Positions 51,566-60,870 are shown, counted from the first letter of the stretch. The stretch is DNA of 61,466 bases from an uncultured Alphaproteobacteria bacterium (GCA_902539825.1 CACBMH010000004.1:1-61466); one strand, 5' to 3'. Made by a program: numbers and translations. The notes: generated by a model not told the origin, from the sequence alone.

Positions 51566-52264
51566 ATGAATAAAGTTCTGTTTGTATTGCATCAAAAAAC
51601 TTCAGTTCCAGGAGATGTAGGAAATAAATTTAGAGATAGGGGATATGTTGCTGAAATATGTAGACCCCCTTTAGGTGAAGAACTTCCTTTAAATATTATC
51701 CAATACTCAGCAATAGTTGTATTTGGTGCACCAGGAAGCATAAACGATGAAGATGAATATATAAATAAAGAATTAGAATGGATAAACAAAGTTATAAAAA
51801 CTGATATTCCTTATCTTGGAATTTGTTTTGGTGCACAGTTATTAGCTAAATGTTTAGGTTCAGAAATAACAACTAATAAAGACGGGCTTTCAGAAATTGG
51901 TTTTTATAAAATTGAACCAACTGAAAATGCAAAAAATCTTTTTAATTCTCAAAAGATTTTTTTTCAATTCCATTCTGAAGGATTTTCCCTTCCTACGGGC
52001 TGTGAGTTATTAGCAAGGGGTGATATTTTTAATAATCAAGCTTTTAAATATCATAATTGTTATGCGCTCCAATTTCATCCAGAAGTAAATTTTAAACTTC
52101 ATATGAGATGGTTGTATTTAGTTTTATTAAAAAATCCTAAAAAATTATTCGTTAAAGGTGCTCAAAATATATTTGTTCAACTTTATTATCGTTATAAATA
52201 TAATAAGAATATATCAAATTGGTTAGATTCATTTTTAGATCAGTATTTTTTAAAAAAAACTTAA
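51566..52264 (+). CDS. Class I glutamine amidotransferase-like protein
   Basis: A 232-residue stand-alone GATase-1 domain. The nucleophile elbow is YLGICFGAQLLA (Cys87), and the His lies in ALQFHPEV near residue 171. Such free-standing proteins resemble the GMP synthase glutaminase part or gamma-glutamyl-polyamine hydrolases; which one cannot be told. The C-terminal 50 residues beyond the domain are basic and not recognised. A promoter with a palindrome lies upstream, so it may be regulated. Confidence 0.82.
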   Translation: MNKVLFVLHQKTSVPGDVGNKFRDRGYVAEICRPPLGEELPLNIIQYSAIVVFGAPGSINDEDEYINKELEWINKVIKTDIPYLGICFGAQLLAKCLGSEITTNKDGLSEIGFYKIEPTENAKNLFNSQKIFFQFHSEGFSLPTGCELLARGDIFNNQAFKYHNCYALQFHPEVNFKLHMRWLYLVLLKNPKKLFVKGAQNIFVQLYYRYKYNKNISNWLDSFLDQYFLKKT

Positions 52265-52276
52265 ATGCTAATATAA

Positions 52277-53035
52277 GTGAAAATTAAAAACCTATATTTT
52301 TCACCTGTAAAATCTCTTTCTTTTAATAATGTAGATAATTTAGAGATAATTAAAAATATTGGTATAAAAAATGATCGAATATTTGCTTTCACTAATAATC
52401 TTAATCTTAAAGATATAGAATTAATAAAAAATAATCCTTTAAAACGAGAAATATACAAATTTTTATCATTAAAAAAATATCCTGAGTTAAATGAATATAA
52501 TTTTTTATTAGAAGATAATTTTTTAATACTAGAATTTGAAAATAGAATAATTTTAAAAACAGATATTGATAATCAACATGAAGTAAAAATCTTATGTAGT
52601 AAACTTGAGGATATTTTACCAAATATAAATAAAATTAATTTATTAAAAGATAGAATTAATCCTTTTTTTGATACAATGCCCAATAAATCAATATCATTAA
52701 TAAATTTAAACAGTATTAAAGACTTTGAAAACCTATCTAATCATCAAGTTGAACATGAGCGTTTTAGAGGAAATATATATGTAGAAGATTTAGATAAATG
52801 GGAAGAAAGGAAGCTGGTAGGTAAAGTTTTATTAATCAGTGATATAAAATTTAAAGTTATTAAAGAAATTCCCAGATGTTCAGCAACTAATATTAAGCCC
52901 AAAACTTCTGATATAAATCTTAATATTCCTTTAAGCCTAAAAAAAATATACAACCATATAAATTTAGGAATATATTTAGATCCTCTAAATGATGGTAAAA
53001 TAAATAAAGGTGATCTTATAAAAATTAATGAATAA
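52277..53035 (+). CDS. MOSC domain-containing protein
   Basis: A 252-residue protein with an N-terminal MOSC_N beta-barrel (KNLYFSPVKSL at 4-14) and a C-terminal MOSC domain. FRGNIYVEDLDKWEER (about 161-176) and the Cys in IPRCSATNI (about 198-206) are the expected MOSC features; the Cys may bind molybdenum cofactor or carry sulfur. YcbX/mARC-like proteins reduce N-hydroxylated compounds, but no ferredoxin domain is attached. The start is GTG at 52277. It overlaps the following ABC permease by 8 nt. Confidence 0.85.
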   Translation: MKIKNLYFSPVKSLSFNNVDNLEIIKNIGIKNDRIFAFTNNLNLKDIELIKNNPLKREIYKFLSLKKYPELNEYNFLLEDNFLILEFENRIILKTDIDNQHEVKILCSKLEDILPNINKINLLKDRINPFFDTMPNKSISLINLNSIKDFENLSNHQVEHERFRGNIYVEDLDKWEERKLVGKVLLISDIKFKVIKEIPRCSATNIKPKTSDINLNIPLSLKKIYNHINLGIYLDPLNDGKINKGDLIKINE

Positions 53036-54152
53036 ATTCTTATTAAATCATTCAGAAAAACTTACAGGATATCTATTAATTTTTCCTGCTGTTTTAATAA
53101 TCAGTTTATTTGGAATTTTTCCTGTTTTTTTTGGAATGTATATGAGTGTACACAAGTGGAAAGTTTTTAAAGGAAGATTTTTAGGATTTGAGAATTACCA
53201 AAGAATACTTGGAGACATACCAGCTTTTTGGTTATTTGTTTTAGGATTATTATTATTGATATTGAGTTATGGACTGTGGAATGAATTTAAAAATAAAGTA
53301 AAAAATAAAATCTATTTAGCATTTTTATCTATAGCAATATTAATTATTGGAATAATATTAATTAATATCAACTGGGAAAAAATGCTTTTAACCGGTGATG
53401 AAGACTATCTTTACTCTCTTATTTACACTTTTTATTATTCATTTTTCACTATAATTTTTGAGGTTGGATTAGGATTAGTAATAGCATTTGCTTTGTACCA
53501 AAAACTAGCTGGTAAACAATTCTTTCAAATGATTTTACTTTTTCCTTACATTACTCCTGCAGTAATGGGTGCTGCAGTATTTTTTTTAATATTTGGTAAA
53601 GCTGAAAATTCTTTTTTAAATCAGCTTATAGGAGTTTTTGGTTTTGAGCCTCAAATGTGGTTATTTGATAAAAGACCTATTACTGAAGTTTTATTTGGAA
53701 TAAAAATAGAAGGTCTACTTGCTGGACCAAGTTTAGCTCTAATGTCATCAATCATATATGGAATATGGTCTTATACTGGCTATTATGCAATAATTTTACT
53801 CGCGGGTTTATCAATTATTCCCTCTGATTTATATGAGGCTGCGAAAGCAGAGGGGGCTAGTAGATGGCAAACATTTATTAAAATTACCATACCATTATTA
53901 ATGCCTATTATATTTTTTCTGATGTTGACTGGTTTTATAAATACCTTTCAAGCTTTCAATAGTATTTTTGTTATGCAAACTTCTTCTGCTGGAGATACAA
54001 TGGATGTTGTTACAATAGAAATTTTTGATCATTTTTGGGGTAGAGTGAAATATGGTTATGCTGCAGCTGAAGGAGTAATTTTATTTATACTTCTAAATAT
54101 TTTAGCAATATCACAATATGTAATTTTTAGAAAAAGGTTAAGCTATGACTAG
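53028..54152 (+). CDS. Carbohydrate ABC transporter permease (MalF/UgpA type)
   Basis: A 374-residue inner-membrane permease. The first helix starts near residue 13 and the EAA loop is YEAAKAEGASRWQTFIKITIPLL (in part, about 268-290). Between the first helix and the core there is an extra pair of helices (about 62-112), making it longer than the usual 290-310 residues. It overlaps the second permease by 8 nt. The solute-binding gene follows, but no ATP-binding subunit gene is in the cluster. Confidence 0.88.
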   Translation: MNKFLLNHSEKLTGYLLIFPAVLIISLFGIFPVFFGMYMSVHKWKVFKGRFLGFENYQRILGDIPAFWLFVLGLLLLILSYGLWNEFKNKVKNKIYLAFLSIAILIIGIILININWEKMLLTGDEDYLYSLIYTFYYSFFTIIFEVGLGLVIAFALYQKLAGKQFFQMILLFPYITPAVMGAAVFFLIFGKAENSFLNQLIGVFGFEPQMWLFDKRPITEVLFGIKIEGLLAGPSLALMSSIIYGIWSYTGYYAIILLAGLSIIPSDLYEAAKAEGASRWQTFIKITIPLLMPIIFFLMLTGFINTFQAFNSIFVMQTSSAGDTMDVVTIEIFDHFWGRVKYGYAAAEGVILFILLNILAISQYVIFRKRLSYD

Positions 54153-54990
54153 AATTATTAATGCTGAAACAAGGATACCTTATTTAATTTTATTAATAGT
54201 TTTTATTATTTCAATTTACCCATTTTTTTATATGATATCCACATCATTGATGACAGCTGGAGAAGCATCAAATCAATATTTATTTCCAAAAAAATTGATG
54301 TTTGAAAATTATTATGAAGTTTGGACATCAAATAGATTCCAACGTTATACATTTAATAGTTTAATAATTAGTTCAATAATTGTCATTGGTGTTTTATTAA
54401 CTAGTATTCCAGCAGCATACTCTTTTGCCAAAATAGAATTCCCATTTAAAAATATAATATTCTACATGTTGTTACTTTCATTAATGATTCCTGAAATCAT
54501 TACATTATTACCTCATTTATTAATTATTAGAGGGGAAATTATTCCATTGCCATTTGGACCTTCTTGGATGAATAGTCTTCAAGGTTTAACAGTTCCATTT
54601 ATGGGAAATATATTTGTAATTTTCTTATTAAGACAATATTTTAAAAAGATACCAAATGAGCTCTGGGATGCTGCAAGGCTTGATGGATCTTCTCATTTAA
54701 ATTTTTTACTCAAGGTAGTGATCCCAATGAGCAAACCTATTATTGTGACAGTCTCTTTATTTACTTTTATTATAGCGTGGAATAGTTTTGCTTGGCCTTT
54801 GCTTATATTAACTAGAGATGATTGGTATCCAGTAACAGTTTCTATCTATAGTTTTGTAAGAGAAGTAGGACCTAATTTTAATTTATTGATGGCTGCCTGC
54901 TTAATTGCAATTTTTCCAATTTTAGTATTATACTTTTTTACTCAGAAGTTATTCATAGAAAGTATATCAAACTTTGGATTAAAAGAATAA
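54145..54990 (+). CDS. Carbohydrate ABC transporter permease (MalG/UgpE type)
   Basis: A 281-residue permease with six helices. PYLILLIVFIISIYPFFYMISTSL (in part) forms the first helix, and the EAA loop is ELWDAARLDGSSHLNFLLKVVIPM (in part, about 172-195). It completes the heterodimeric channel with the preceding gene (8-nt overlap) and lies 68 bp before the binding-protein gene. CUT1-type importers of this form take up oligosaccharides or glycerol phosphate. Confidence 0.9.
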   Translation: MTRIINAETRIPYLILLIVFIISIYPFFYMISTSLMTAGEASNQYLFPKKLMFENYYEVWTSNRFQRYTFNSLIISSIIVIGVLLTSIPAAYSFAKIEFPFKNIIFYMLLLSLMIPEIITLLPHLLIIRGEIIPLPFGPSWMNSLQGLTVPFMGNIFVIFLLRQYFKKIPNELWDAARLDGSSHLNFLLKVVIPMSKPIIVTVSLFTFIIAWNSFAWPLLILTRDDWYPVTVSIYSFVREVGPNFNLLMAACLIAIFPILVLYFFTQKLFIESISNFGLKE

Positions 54991-55058
54991 ATCATTAAAT
55001 TTTTTGTAACAAAACTTTAATTTTACCTCTATATTGATTAATATTTTACGGGGTGATT

Positions 55059-56393
55059 ATGAAATTTTATAAATATATTTTAAATTTCTTCTTAGCTTGT
55101 TTATTTTTTATCTCCTCGCAATCATTCGCAATTACTGCACAAGATATTGAAAATGCAGATCCTTCAGGTCAAACTGTTGAATTCTGGGTTCAATATTCAG
55201 ATGAAAGATTAGATGCAATGATGGCAAGAGCTGAAAGATTTGAAGCTGAAACAGGAATAAAAGTTAATGTTGTTCACAAAGGGCATTATGGAAAAGTTCA
55301 ATCTGCTATGATGTCTGCTGCAGGAACAAAAGATATAGCAGACGTTGCAAGAGGTTATGGTAATGCTGCTGCAGATATGTACTTAATTGGTGCTTCAATT
55401 GATCAAAATATTTTAGCAAATAGTAAAAAATGGGGTGTTTCTCAAGATGATATAGCAGATTGGGGTGCAAACTGGACAGTTGGCTTTTCACCATATTTTG
55501 ATGGAAATCCAAAACTTTTACATGAAGTTGGAAAATCAATAGAGATCCTTTACTACAATGCAGATTGGTTAAAGGAACTAGGTTTAGATGCTCCTAAAAC
55601 TCCTGCTGATTTTGCTGAAGCAGCATGTGCTGCGACCAATCAAGATTACAGTGGTAAGATGGGTGAAGACGTTCCAAGTTATGGATATGAAATAGATACT
55701 GATGCAAGTAACTTTGCAGCATGGGTATTTGCGCATGGAGGTGATGTATTTGACTATGATAATGGTCAGTATATTTACAATGGCCCTAAAGCCATAGAAG
55801 CTATGGAATTCATTCAAGGAATGGCTAATAAAGGATGTGCAATAGTTGCAAGAGGTAAATACACTGATCAGCAATATTTAGGACAAGGTTCTGTTTTATT
55901 TGCTGCTGGCTCTACTTCCGGTATTACATATTTTCAAAAAGCCATTGAAGAGGGATACAATGGTAATTGGGATGTAGCTCCAATATCGTACACGACTAAT
56001 GAACCAGTACTTAACTTATATGGCGGTGGTTTAATTATGGGAAATTCAGGTGATGCTAATAGAATGGTAGCAGCATATCAGTGGATGAAATATATTTCTA
56101 ATACTGAGAACTCAGCAGTTTGGTCAACTGAAAGTGGGTATGGTTTTGTAAGAACTTCTTCTGCAGATCATCCATTAATTGCTGAAAAAAGAGCTGAATT
56201 ACCTCAATATGATAAATCATTAACAATGGTTCAATACGGAAAAGGTGAACCATCAGTTCCTGGTTATTATTCAGTTAGAGGTGAGGTTGAAAAAGCTTAT
56301 GCAGCAATCATTAATGGTGATGATATCATTTCAACTTTAAATCAATTAAATGAAGATGCTAATGCAATATTAGCTGATGCAACTGCAGAGTAG
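55059..56393 (+). CDS. Carbohydrate ABC transporter substrate-binding protein
   Basis: A 444-residue periplasmic binding protein of family 1. A Sec signal peptide (about 1-24, ending SFA) precedes the mature part beginning ITAQDIENADPSGQTVEFWVQYS. KSIEILYYNADWLKELGLDAPKTPADF (in part, about 162-188) is typical of MalE/UgpB-like proteins that bind sugars or glycerol-phosphate compounds. I use ATG 55059; a GTG at 55053 is possible. It is closed by a strong terminator at 56417. The ligand is unknown. Confidence 0.9.
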   Translation: MKFYKYILNFFLACLFFISSQSFAITAQDIENADPSGQTVEFWVQYSDERLDAMMARAERFEAETGIKVNVVHKGHYGKVQSAMMSAAGTKDIADVARGYGNAAADMYLIGASIDQNILANSKKWGVSQDDIADWGANWTVGFSPYFDGNPKLLHEVGKSIEILYYNADWLKELGLDAPKTPADFAEAACAATNQDYSGKMGEDVPSYGYEIDTDASNFAAWVFAHGGDVFDYDNGQYIYNGPKAIEAMEFIQGMANKGCAIVARGKYTDQQYLGQGSVLFAAGSTSGITYFQKAIEEGYNGNWDVAPISYTTNEPVLNLYGGGLIMGNSGDANRMVAAYQWMKYISNTENSAVWSTESGYGFVRTSSADHPLIAEKRAELPQYDKSLTMVQYGKGEPSVPGYYSVRGEVEKAYAAIINGDDIISTLNQLNEDANAILADATAE

Positions 56394-56416
56394 TTTAATT
56401 ATTTTACATTTAATAG

Positions 56417-56441
56417 GGGTGGTTTATACCACCCTTTTTTT
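56417..56441 (+). terminator. Rho-independent terminator of the sugar ABC operon
   Basis: GGGTGGT (56417-56423), loop TTAT, ACCACCC (56428-56434), then seven T (56435-56441). The ATG of the next gene begins at 56442, right after the T-run. Confidence 0.9.
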
Positions 56442-57002
56442 ATGATCATAGTTTGTTCTCTTAATGATTTACCGAATGTTTGTGAAAGCATACAGCCCAA
56501 ATATCTTGTATCAGTAATTGATCCTGGATATGCACCAGAAACACCCAAGGGTGTAAAAAATCATTTAAAGTTAGGATTTGACGATATTATTGAAATTAGT
56601 AGCAATAATAAAATATTTCGATTGAATACTGATGAAATACCACAAATTCTACCTGCGGAAGAACATGTAAATTCAATAGCTAATTTTACTTCTTCATATA
56701 CTTATGATGAAGATATCGTTATTCATTGTTGGTGTGGTGTCTCAAGATCAATGGCAACAGCTACTTATTTACTATGTAGAGAAAACAAAACTAATATTGA
56801 AAATACAATTAAATATATTAGAAATCTTGCACCGCATGCAAACCCAAATAAATTATTGATAAATCACTTTGAAAAGAAATTAGATGTTAGCAATCAAATC
56901 TCAAAATCATTTTTAAAATTTCCTTATACTAAAACATACGATTGTTCTTCAAATTTTGCACCTGTTACTTTATTTAATATAAAAGAGATTGAAAAAAACT
57001 AA
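56442..57002 (+). CDS. Protein-tyrosine-phosphatase-like protein
   Basis: A 186-residue cytoplasmic protein with the cysteine-phosphatase signature HCWCGVSRSMAT: Cys96 and Arg102 give the CX5R loop of dual-specificity phosphatases. Residues about 20-30 (YLVSVIDPGYAP) fit the start of the fold. The substrate is unknown. Its ATG lies directly after the T-run of a terminator, so it needs a promoter inside the terminator or read-through. It overlaps apt by 1 nt. Confidence 0.75.
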   Translation: MIIVCSLNDLPNVCESIQPKYLVSVIDPGYAPETPKGVKNHLKLGFDDIIEISSNNKIFRLNTDEIPQILPAEEHVNSIANFTSSYTYDEDIVIHCWCGVSRSMATATYLLCRENKTNIENTIKYIRNLAPHANPNKLLINHFEKKLDVSNQISKSFLKFPYTKTYDCSSNFAPVTLFNIKEIEKN

Positions 57003-57517
57003 TGAAAGAATACGTTCGAACAATTGCTGATTATCCTGTTGAAGGAATTCAATTCAGAGATATTACAACATTATTGCAAAATGCAGGACACTTTAAACAA
57101 GTCATTGATGATATGGTAAAACCATGGCAAAATATAAAAATAGACGCAGTTTTAAGTATAGAATCACGTGGATTTATTATGGCAGGGGCAATAGCTTATT
57201 TTTTAAATGCAGCATTTGTTCCTTTGAGAAAGCCTCATAAGCTTCCATTTGATACTTTCAAAACCTCATACGATTTAGAATATGGATCAACTGAAATGCA
57301 TATTCATACTGATGCTTTAGATGCTCATAAAGATTTATTAATTATTGATGATCTTTTAGCAACAGGTGGAACCGCACTTGCGGCAGTAGAGTTAATTAAA
57401 AAGTTTGAAGACAAAAATATTGTTGGTGCAGGTTTTATTATAAATTTACCAGATTTAAGTGGTGATAAAAAACTAATTGAAAAAGGAATTGAGATACATT
57501 CTTTAATGGAGTTTTAA
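57002..57517 (+). CDS. apt: Adenine phosphoribosyltransferase
   Basis: A 171-residue salvage enzyme that makes AMP from adenine and PRPP. IQFRDITTLLQN (16-27) and VLSIESRGFIMAGAIAY (about 52-68) are Apt-specific, and LLIIDDLLATGGTALAAVE (about 114-132) is the PRPP-binding motif. It overlaps the phosphatase gene by 1 nt and is followed at once by the thiolase ATG. Confidence 0.95.
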   Translation: MKEYVRTIADYPVEGIQFRDITTLLQNAGHFKQVIDDMVKPWQNIKIDAVLSIESRGFIMAGAIAYFLNAAFVPLRKPHKLPFDTFKTSYDLEYGSTEMHIHTDALDAHKDLLIIDDLLATGGTALAAVELIKKFEDKNIVGAGFIINLPDLSGDKKLIEKGIEIHSLMEF

Positions 57518-58657
57518 ATGAGAAATGCAGTTATTGTTGGTTACAAAAGATCACCTTTCACTTTTGCTCGTAAAGGTGAAATGGCTAATATAAGACCAGA
57601 AGACATTCTATCACAAACAATAAATCAATTACTTAATGAAATACAAATTAATAAAAATGACATTGAGGACATTATTACTGGTTGTGCGTATCCTGAAGGA
57701 GCACAAGGTAATAATATTGCTAAAATTGTCTCTTTCATGACAGATATGCCAGAACATGTAGCAGGTATGACAGTTAACAGATGGTGCGGTTCTTCAATGC
57801 AAGCTATTCATGATGCAACTGGTGCGATTGCAATTAACTCTGGAGAAGTTTTTTTATGTTGCGGTGTAGAAAGTATGACATTTATACCTATGAATGGATT
57901 AACATACGATCCTCACCCTCAATTAAGTAAAGATAATCCAAATGTATATATGTCTATGGGGATTACAGCAGAAAATGTTGCAAAAAAATTTGATATTTCT
58001 CGGAAAGAACAACAAGAATTTGCTATTAGCAGTCATTACAAAGCTAATTTAGCTAGAGAATCAAAAATGTTTGACAATGAAATAGTGTCTATCACAAATA
58101 ATGATGAGAAAATTAATAAAGATGGTGGCATTCGACCTAACACCTCACATGAAATTTTAGATGGGTTAAAACTTGCTTTTGATGAAAATGGAACAGTAAC
58201 AGCTGGTACAGCCTCACCATTAACAGATGGAGCATCAGCAGTAATTGTTTGTGAGGAAGAATATGCAAAAAAAAATAATCTAAATATTTTAGCTCGTATT
58301 AAATCTACAGCTGTAGTTGGTTGTCCACCAGAATTAATGGGTCTTGGCCCAATTAATGCATCTAAAAAAGCTCTAAAAAGAGCTAATTTATCTATTTCTG
58401 ATATTGATATTGTGGAACTAAATGAGGCATTTGCTTCTCAATCTTTAGCATGTATTAAAGAATTAAAGATGGACATAAATAAAGTAAATATACATGGTGG
58501 AGCAATAGCATTAGGCCACCCTTTGGGTGCTACTGGAGCAAGGATTACAGGTAAAGTTGCAACTCTATTGCAAAATAAAAATAAAAAGTATGGATTAGCG
58601 ACACAATGTATAGGTTTAGGTCAAGGTATTGCAACTGTGTTAGAAAATATTAATTAA
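57518..58657 (+). CDS. fadA: Acetyl-CoA acyltransferase (thiolase)
   Basis: A 379-residue degradative thiolase that splits 3-ketoacyl-CoA with CoA. The active Cys is in VNRWCGSSMQAI (Cys90), and the C-terminal catalytic His and Cys are in GGAIALGHPLGATGARI and TQCIGLGQGIA (about 335-375). Length is normal for FadA. It abuts apt and lies 5 nt before an acyl-CoA dehydrogenase, so the pair serves beta-oxidation; the fadB hydratase/dehydrogenase is not here. Confidence 0.88.
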   Translation: MRNAVIVGYKRSPFTFARKGEMANIRPEDILSQTINQLLNEIQINKNDIEDIITGCAYPEGAQGNNIAKIVSFMTDMPEHVAGMTVNRWCGSSMQAIHDATGAIAINSGEVFLCCGVESMTFIPMNGLTYDPHPQLSKDNPNVYMSMGITAENVAKKFDISRKEQQEFAISSHYKANLARESKMFDNEIVSITNNDEKINKDGGIRPNTSHEILDGLKLAFDENGTVTAGTASPLTDGASAVIVCEEEYAKKNNLNILARIKSTAVVGCPPELMGLGPINASKKALKRANLSISDIDIVELNEAFASQSLACIKELKMDINKVNIHGGAIALGHPLGATGARITGKVATLLQNKNKKYGLATQCIGLGQGIATVLENIN

Positions 58658-58662
58658 ATATT

Positions 58663-60438
58663 ATGCAAATTTATAAAACACCCCTACGTGAGTTTAAATT
58701 TTTAATTGAAGATTTTTTAAATCTTAAGGAAAGTGAAACATTAAAAAAATTAGATTTAGAAACAGGTGATCTAATGCTTATTATTGAAGAAGCAGCAAAA
58801 CTTTGTGAAGAAACCTTACTCCCGCTTAATCAAAGTGGAGATAGTGAAGGATGTTCATTTAATAATGGAGTTGTGACTGCTCCAAAAGGATTTAAAGAAG
58901 CTTATAAAACTTTTTCTGAAAATGGCTGGCAAGGACTAAAAGTAAAAGAAGAATTTGGTGGTCAAAACCTACCTTATATTATGAATATGATTTTAGATGA
59001 AATGATAAGCTCTACTAATATGTCATTTGGTCTTTATCCAGGTCTTACAGCAAATGCAATTGATGCAATTGAAAAGAGTGCTAATGAAGATTTGAAAAAT
59101 ACTTATCTGCCAAATTTAACTAGTGGTAAGTGGACAGGCACAATGAATTTAACTGAACCTCAATGTGGAACAGATCTTGGATTAAGTAAAACAATGGCAA
59201 CACCATTAGATGATGGAAGTTACAGTATTACTGGTACCAAAATTTTTATTACATGTGGAGAGCATGATTTAAGTGATAACATTATTCATTTAGTACTAGC
59301 AAGAACACCAAATGCGCCCCCTGGTATAAAAGGTATAAGTTTATTCTTGGTTCCTAAATTTTTACCAAATGAAAGTGGTGATTTTGTTGATAGAAATAAA
59401 GTTGAATGTGGATCAATAGAAAAGAAGATGGGTATTCATGCTAGTCCAACCTGTGTCATGCACTACAATGAAGCTAAGGGCTGGCTAGTAGGTGATCTTA
59501 ATAAAGGAATGAGAGCGATGTTTATAATGATGAATGGAGCTCGTTTGTTTGTAGGAATACAAGGATTAGGTTTATCAGAAACTGCTTATCAATCAGCACT
59601 TTATTATTCGAAAGAGCGTTTACAAGGAAAATTATCTTCCAGCAATCAGGTAGCTGATCCTATAATTGTTCATCCTGAAATAAGAAAAAACTTATTATAT
59701 ATAAAATCCATAAATGAAGCAGTTAGAGGTTTAACTTTATTGGCTGGAAATCACTTTGATAATATTGAAAATTCTTCAGATGATAAAGAAAAGAAATTAT
59801 CTGAAAATTTTATAGCACTAATGACGCCAATTATTAAATCGTATGCTTCAGATAAATCTGTAGAGAATACAAACAGAGCTATGCAAATCTATGGTGGTCA
59901 TGGTTTTATTACTGACCATGGAATGGAACAATTAGTAAGAGATGCTAGAATTACAACAATTTATGAAGGAACGAACGGAATTCAAGCTCTAGATTTGATA
60001 GGAAGAAAATTACAAACTGACAACGGTGCATTATTTAATGAATTTTTTACTATGATTGATAATTATCAAGTTAAAATTTCCAATAATCAAGATATGAAAA
60101 AATATATTGATTTATTTATGCCTTCATATGATTCTTACAAAAGTATTTTTGAATATATTAAATCATTAGATGATGAAAATGAGATTAATTCTCATGCTGT
60201 AGAATTTTTAAATTTATCATCTTTGATTTCTCTAGGTTATATTTGGTTGCACTATATAGAAATTTCATTAGCAAAATTAGAAAAGCATGATGAAAGTTTT
60301 TATAAATCTAAAATAGAAACTGGTAACTTCTTTTTAACTAAATTATTAGGTGAAACACAAGTTCTTTGTCAAAATATAAGATCTGGTGGAAAATACTATA
60401 ATGATTATAATGATAAATATTTTGAAACAGCAATCTAA
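58663..60438 (+). CDS. Acyl-CoA dehydrogenase, long form with C-terminal domain
   Basis: A 591-residue flavoprotein. WTGTMNLTEPQCGTDLGL (about 161-178) is the FAD/substrate motif, and RLFVGIQGLGLSE and IYEGTNGIQALDLIGRK (about 434-450) contain the catalytic region. The extra C-terminal 130 residues are the Acyl-CoA_dh_C-type domain found in FadE-like and DmdC enzymes. DmdC (3-methylmercaptopropionyl-CoA dehydrogenase) has this architecture but dmdA, dmdB and dmdD are not here, so I call it a general long-form enzyme. It overlaps the next gene by 1 nt. Confidence 0.88.
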   Translation: MQIYKTPLREFKFLIEDFLNLKESETLKKLDLETGDLMLIIEEAAKLCEETLLPLNQSGDSEGCSFNNGVVTAPKGFKEAYKTFSENGWQGLKVKEEFGGQNLPYIMNMILDEMISSTNMSFGLYPGLTANAIDAIEKSANEDLKNTYLPNLTSGKWTGTMNLTEPQCGTDLGLSKTMATPLDDGSYSITGTKIFITCGEHDLSDNIIHLVLARTPNAPPGIKGISLFLVPKFLPNESGDFVDRNKVECGSIEKKMGIHASPTCVMHYNEAKGWLVGDLNKGMRAMFIMMNGARLFVGIQGLGLSETAYQSALYYSKERLQGKLSSSNQVADPIIVHPEIRKNLLYIKSINEAVRGLTLLAGNHFDNIENSSDDKEKKLSENFIALMTPIIKSYASDKSVENTNRAMQIYGGHGFITDHGMEQLVRDARITTIYEGTNGIQALDLIGRKLQTDNGALFNEFFTMIDNYQVKISNNQDMKKYIDLFMPSYDSYKSIFEYIKSLDDENEINSHAVEFLNLSSLISLGYIWLHYIEISLAKLEKHDESFYKSKIETGNFFLTKLLGETQVLCQNIRSGGKYYNDYNDKYFETAI

Positions 60439-60743
60439 TGACTATAAAAATTTATAAACCATCAAAAACTTCTATGCAATCGGGTTTTAAAAAAACTAAA
60501 TTATGGTTAGCTGAATATATTTCTGAAGTAGAAAAAGTAAAAGATTCTTTAATGGGGTGGAATAGTTCATTAGATACCAAATCTCAGATTAAACTTTTTT
60601 TTGATACCAAAGAACAAGCTATTGAATGGGCAAAAAAAAATAATTATCAATATTTTGTCGAAGAACCAAAGCAAAGAAAAATTAAACCAAAAAGTTATGC
60701 TTCAAATTTTGATACAAATAGAAAAGAGCCTTGGACACATTAA
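60438..60743 (+). CDS. ETC complex I subunit, NDUFS4-like
   Basis: A 101-residue protein of the ETC_C1_NDUFA4/NDUFS4 family, a supernumerary complex I subunit shared by alphaproteobacteria and mitochondria. IYKPSKTSMQSGFKKTKLWLAEY (in part, about 5-27), MGWNSSLDTKSQIKLFFDTKEQAIEWAKK (in part, about 39-67) and the SNFDTNRKEPWTH end are diagnostic. It is last in the apt-thiolase-dehydrogenase run, just before tRNA-Arg. Confidence 0.88.
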   Translation: MTIKIYKPSKTSMQSGFKKTKLWLAEYISEVEKVKDSLMGWNSSLDTKSQIKLFFDTKEQAIEWAKKNNYQYFVEEPKQRKIKPKSYASNFDTNRKEPWTH

Positions 60744-60790
60744 GTATAATTTCTTTCTTTATTTTTTAGACTATGATAAATGCAAACTAT

Positions 60791-60866
60791 GCGCCCGTAG
60801 CTCAGTGGATAGAGCAACCGCCTTCTAAGCGGTAGGTCAAATGTTCGAATCATTTCGGGCGCGCCA
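60791..60866 (+). tRNA. tRNA-Arg(TCT)
   Basis: Acceptor GCGCCCG (60791-60797) pairs with CGGGCGC (60856-60862), then G and encoded CCA (60864-60866). The anticodon arm ACCGC/GCGGT encloses CTTCTAA with TCT at 60824-60826. A TATGAT -10 box at 60772-60777 is placed for transcription just upstream, but no good -35 is seen. It ends 4 nt before the stop of the convergent oxygenase gene. Confidence 0.97.
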
Positions 60867-60870
60867 AATA

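Noticed and set aside
58663-60438. DMSP-pathway enzyme DmdC
   Set aside because: The long acyl-CoA dehydrogenase has the same architecture, but no dmdA, dmdB or dmdD is present and no DmdC-specific residue could be checked.
60601-60828. Frame running from the NDUFS4-like gene into tRNA-Arg
   Set aside because: It is in a different frame from a recognisable gene and ends inside a tRNA.
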